Source of the DNA: Saxidomus purpurata
Lineage: Eukaryota; Mollusca; Bivalvia; Venerida; Veneridae
Reading direction: 5' to 3'
Length of the DNA stretch: 64,000 nucleotides
Assembly: GCA_022818135.1 (NCBI GenBank)
Contig: JAFMSR010000001.1
Location: 6,851,869-6,915,868 of the forward strand
In this document: one piece after another, positions 59,707 to 64,000 of the stretch
How the letters are laid out: each line of letters opens with the position of its first letter
How positions within the stretch are numbered: the stretch's first letter is position 1
Position numbers and translations under genes: made by a program
The notes under the pieces: model-generated
What the model saw: the letters and a program-made list of their open reading frames with translations, nothing else
Told to the model about the DNA's origin: nothing
The model's database searches: none

Positions 59707-60193
59707 ATCTTTTCTTAACATATTGAATTATTTGTAGATAATTAAATTCTGACCAACAGTTTGAAAATATTATAGATTAAAAAATAATAAATGTGTCCCA
59801 GTATTTTATCATTCAATGAAATAAAGTCATGCAGGAATGCGGATGTGTATATAGTAATTAAATCACGTGTACGTACCTATTTTTTTGAAATTCACCTTCC
59901 ATCAGTACTTTTCAGCACTTTGATTTTATTCAGCTGCTGGCAACGCATTTTTTACAGCAATATTGCACCACCAGCTTACAAAGCTGTTGGCAAAAACAGC
60001 TGGTACATTACTTTCTCACGTATTTCCTGGTTACCATTATTTATTTTTCCACCAAATTAATTACACATTTTGTCATCAAAAACATATTTGTCACATAATT
60101 TCATATTTTGTTATAATTAATATCTTCCTATTATATATCAATTACTATGACCAAGTTACCTAGTAACACACTAGCTTCTATCATGAAATAAAA

Positions 60194-61027
60194 ACAAGAA
60201 AGCCAAGATGGCCCTATATCGCTCACCTGGGACTTATGACAATATGTGACCCCGTGACCTAGTTTTTTACCCTAGATGAGCCATGATCGAACTTGACCTA
60301 GACTTTATCAAGGAAATCATACTGACAAAGTTTCATGAAGATCCAATGCAAAATGCAACTTCTATTGCATACACAAGGTTTTTCTATTATTTGACCAGGT
60401 GACCTAGTTTTTGACCTAGATTTTATCAAGGCAATCATACTGACAAAGTTTCATGAAGATCAAAAAAAAAAATGCAACCTCTTTAATTTCATACATAATG
60501 TTTTTCTATTATTTGACCCTGTGACCTAGTTTTTGACCCCAGATAAACCATGTTCAAACTGGACCTAGATTTCATCAAGGCAATCATACGGAGTAAGTTT
60601 CAAGAAGGTCCAATCAAAAATGCAACCTCTATAACATACACAAGGTTTTTCTATGATTTAACCCCATGACCTAGTTTTTGACCCTAGATGACCCATGTTC
60701 ATAATCAACCTAGATTTTATCAAGGCAATTATACTGAAGACTCATGAAAATCCAATGAAAAATGCAACCTCTATTGCATACACAAGGTTTTTCTATGATT
60801 TCACCGGGTGACCTAATTTTTGACCCCAGATGACCCATGTTCAATCACCACCTAGATTATATCAAGGTAGTCATTCTGACCAAGTTTGATGAAGATTCAG
60901 TGAAAAATGCAGCCTCTATTGCATACAAAAGGTTAAGTGTGGACAGACAGATTACAGACAGACAGATGACGGACACCAGGTGATCACAATAGCTCACCTT
61001 TGAGCACTTTGTGCTCAGGTGAGCTAA
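60194..61027 (+). mobile_element. Divergent 145-bp-monomer element with hairpin end
   Basis: Starts 'aagatggccctatatcgctc' and ends with a hairpin: agctcacct (60991-60999) pairs with aggtgagct (61017-61025), with gagcac/gtgctc inside, then CTAAAAA. 'tgacctagttttt' words at 60255, 60400, 60522, 60667 and 60809 give spacings of 145, 122, 145 and 142. It has the same architecture as 55085-56437 with very different monomer text ('catactgacaaagtttcatg', 'atgcaacctctattgcatac'). Confidence 0.8.
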
Positions 61028-61394
61028 AAATGAAGGCATGCTTGAATAATTCTTACATTGAAAAAGTAAAAATAAGTTTTATGAGGCCTGTATGTCTGTC
61101 ATCACAGTTACGAACTTAACTTTAATAGGACGTAATTACCAGGATGTACCAATTTCCTGGAATTATATCTTTTCTAAGTTGCAGTATTTCAATTATTCCA
61201 ATGTTGAAATGATCTAAATAAAAGTTTTGCATTCATTCTTCAAAAGCAGAAGGAAATATTTAAATTTTGCCGTCTTTTTGATATCATTTTGTATCAATTT
61301 CAAAAAAACTAAAATTCCTGATAATTTATCATAAGCATCATTGTAGTGCAGCTGTATATAATATGGAGAGCCACAGAAATACCAGAGTTGTAAA

Positions 61395-61690
61395 TGAATG
61401 AATGAGTGTTTTATGGCGCTAAGAATCCAAAGTCTACTTCAAAGTCATATAGAGAGCATTAGAATCTTTGTATCAAAAATGTAATATGCTAATGTTTATC
61501 GCACTGATGTGTGGCCACCTCCCTGGTGGTTTGAGTACCCACTTGCATGGGTCGTTACCACGTCTGTAGGGTCTTCAGCTCACCAAGCCCATTTAGTCAC
61601 CTTTTATGATACATGCATGGGGGTCCCCCTCGTTGGTTGCAATTCTTGCACCTAAGCACTAACCCCCAACCACATGGGGGAGCCAGAGGT
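61395..61690 (+). repeat. Probable dispersed repeat with palindromes
   Basis: 'atgagtgttttatggcgcta', 'cagctcaccaagcccattta' and 'catgggggtccccctcg' look like a repeat common in mollusc genomes (from memory). gggggtccccc is a palindrome, and cccccaaccacatggggg is another stem. Confidence 0.4.
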
Positions 61691-61949
61691 GTGATGCAAC
61701 TGCAAACATTTAGATGGATAATAGCTGTGCAGCAGAATTTTGTCCCTGCAAGATTACATGTAACAAAGATAACTAGAACAGGAATATTACTTCATTATGA
61801 CACTTACCCTTATCTTCACAACTTTTTCCCTTTTAAAACTGCATGTATTCTGTTTCTTCATAGTTGTCTGAAAATACAAGTATGCAAAGTTCATCTTTCA
61901 TTCTATCAATAAAACTCAATAAGGTTTCTTGAGATGCATCAAGTGCATC

Positions 61950-62207
61950 CTAAGTGACAATCATTAAACCAAATGACAAAGTGGTTTTCACACAACAGAC
62001 TACCGTAATTGGATTTTTAGCAGAACCAAGCTCAACAAAAATACAGATGTGTCTTTCTGTAACTTGTTTTTCCTTTCTTCCTCTGCATGTTCTGGGGGGA
62101 AAAATCCTGATATTGACAAGGTGATTGTATCTGAAATGTTGGCTGTCAGTTAAACAGTAAACACATGCCAGAAAACGGGAATCATTTTCTGAAGATTCCA
62201 CTATAAT
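61950..62207 (-). CDS. Possible exon, minus strand, unknown protein
   Basis: Open for about 86 codons to TAG. Stretches include ENDSRFLACVYCLTDSQHF, RYNHLVNIRIFPPRTCRGRK and ERHICIFVELGSAKNP. An acceptor-like tcttcag precedes ENDSRF and a donor-like CAA|gttaca follows RKEKQ. Balanced composition is favourable; linkage to other exons is unknown. Confidence 0.25.
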   Translation of the reverse strand: MIVESSENDSRFLACVYCLTDSQHFRYNHLVNIRIFPPRTCRGRKEKQVTERHICIFVELGSAKNPITVVCCVKTTLSFGLMIVT

Positions 62208-62959
62208 TTAATTCCAAAAGGTACATATTAAGTGATAACTGAATATTGGCTATGCTTGATTCCGTAACAGTTCTCAGTTTTTGGAACATGTTCCCCCATT
62301 TTTTACCAAGATAATTTCACATGACTGTGACAACATAATTTGTAAATCTATGGCGCAGAGGTTTTGTTGTCCCAGATCATCTATCTATTTGTAATTATTA
62401 CTTAATTGGCATAGCGCACCAATGACTGGCAGTTGGAATAATTGATCATACAAATTAAGTATTTACTGTAGAATTATTATTAACTAAAAATCCTGTAACA
62501 AGAGGATAGGTTGCGACAACAGGTCATTACCTTCTATCATCGACAAGTAATGACCTTTGTGATTGTTCTGTGGTTATATATCAGTAATAATAGTCATTAG
62601 TAGGAAGATATACATGATTATTGTTTCAAACAAAATAATTACATGTGTAATATTATAGAGGTAATATTTAAATTACATGTATCTGATAACAAAAGTAAAT
62701 GAAGAGTTCTTTTGAAATACGATGCAAATGATAGTAAGTGTATGAAACAGCTTGATCATAAGTTTTGTATTGCATGGAAATTCATGCTGTGATTAAATTC
62801 GCAAAAGGAGGCTTATAATGCCATTTATCAGGAGTTATGATAACTGCTCTTGAAGGAAATACTGGAATATAAGAAACAAAATTTCTTGGCTCAATTTTTT
62901 ACTCTTTATGTTATATAAAAATGCTATATGGATATGACATACTCCGAATATAAGGATCT

Positions 62960-63060
62960 GAAATCTAAATGGTCCAAAGGAGTTCATTATAAATATATAC
63001 ATGTAATGACCTCTGTTTATAACGAACTCCTTGGGGTCAGTCAATTTTCTGATCTGGAGT
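62960..63060. mobile_element. Head-to-head pogo-like MITE fragments
   Basis: ccaaaggagttcattataa (62974-62992) faces ttataacgaactccttgg (63017-63034), the same word as at 12975-12992. Another decayed copy seems to run at 63640-63800. Confidence 0.45.
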
Positions 63061-64000
63061 TGGCCAAATAACAGTTGTGTTTACAATGCTTATGTATCGG
63101 CAGGGAAATTTTGAATTGGATTTTTTATATCCGGAGTCTTTATTTTGGCTATCTGAAGGATTTTTAAAATTCGAAAAGTTATGACATGCATAAGATACTG
63201 CATACTTTTTACATTCAGTAAATATCTTTTCTAAAGAAATACCGTTTTTAATGACACTTCTATTTTCATGGAAACGGCTTGTTGCCTTGCTATAATCTTT
63301 TATGAAAACAGTGTAGATTAACTAGCGAATTTTTATTTGAATCTTAACAACAATTGCAAAAAATGAATAAAAGGTATATTTTATTAGCTTTCCAGTGATA
63401 TAAAACATTTTAAATATCTTATGTTCTCAAAAACCTGTGGCTCATGTTAAATAAACATCCTATCCTAAGATGCTGAAAAACCTGGACTACCTGGCTGTAC
63501 CATCACCGGCATCAATCTCTTATCAGTATTGTTAATTCTGAGCAATACCGGTTTTGTAATTATAAACCCGATACATTCCTATACATTTTGCCATAAATAA
63601 ACTCTGTTAATAATTGAAACAACTTATGGCTCAGTCAGAACTTGTTCCTTTTATCTGGGGTTTGTTATATCCAAATAGGACAGCTTTTCATATAAACTAT
63701 AAAAAAAAAAAAAACTTTGGTCAGAGAAAATTTGTAATATCTGGAATTTTTAAGTATATATCAGAGTTTTTACATATACTGTGTTTACTGTACATGAAAT
63801 TTGACAGAATTTGAAAGAATATCTCAAATTTAAGAAAAGTGGATCTGCATAACAGTTTATATTCATATCTAGTAAAAAGTGACATAAGTCTATAAAAATT
63901 ACAAAATTACCTTCTCCCGCCCATGTTTAATACATATCTCAAGCAAGTATTCCATGGATTAACGTCTAGGTTCCCTTTGTAGAAATATTTTCTGACATAC

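Noticed and set aside
1..64000. CRISPR array, operon, prophage or bacterial defence system
   Set aside because: Repeats lack spacer structure, there are no clustered bacterial-type genes, and SINEs, spliced-exon signals and MITEs indicate animal nuclear DNA.

Overview
This window looks like eukaryotic nuclear DNA from a mollusc, most likely a bivalve. It is A+T-rich, has no bacterial gene architecture and almost no long open frames. It is packed with tRNA-derived SINEs, short inverted-repeat elements and tandem-repeat elements carrying the 'tgacctagtttttgacc' module, which I associate with clam genomes. The bivalve call is an inference from repeat content; no species marker was recognised.

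Genes. No complete gene is visible and no protein family was recognised with confidence. The best candidate is a multi-exon gene on the minus strand whose 3' part runs from about 25.4 kb down to 8.35 kb: putative exons at 25259-25398, 17501-17688, 15420-15603, 10432-10583, 8567-8789 and 8432-8492, with an AATAAA signal at 8344-8349. The reading phases fit at every junction, provided one base is dropped from a six-A run near 10508-10513 (+ strand). The predicted product is helical and soluble and looks like part of a larger repeat-helix protein; I do not know what it is. Further protein-like minus-strand frames at 42.2, 46.1, 49.4 and 62.1 kb may be upstream exons of the same gene or unrelated. 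A short possible terminal exon lies on the plus strand near 3.45 kb.

Mobile and repetitive DNA, left to right: the 3' end of a 145-bp-monomer element (1-397); a MITE and a foldback at 2.98-3.25 kb; a 21-bp minisatellite followed by a degenerate one (5.4-7.1 kb); a 30-bp triplication at 10.8 kb; a CRE-like palindrome pair at 18.08 kb; a pogo-like remnant at 18.3-19.0 kb and a 54-64 bp tandem array after it; a 1.4-kb pogo/Tigger-like element with TA target duplication (21744-23144); SINEs at 1.9, 9.8, 10.9, 11.5, 24.8, 29.2, 30.2, 38.2, 46.5, 50.8 and 54.5 kb; a 33-bp minisatellite (35.5-35.95 kb); foldback MITEs at 37.0 and 40.3 kb; a foldback and a TA-flanked 1.24-kb TIR element at 50.9-52.6 kb; an eight-monomer 145-bp array (55.1-56.4 kb); a 1.4-kb TIR element filled with gttcttga/tcaagaac words (58.3-59.7 kb); and a divergent 145-bp element (60.2-61.0 kb).

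Nothing here looks like a CRISPR, operon, phage or toxin system. The most unusual structures are the 58.3-59.7 kb element and the hairpin-ended 145-bp tandem-repeat elements.
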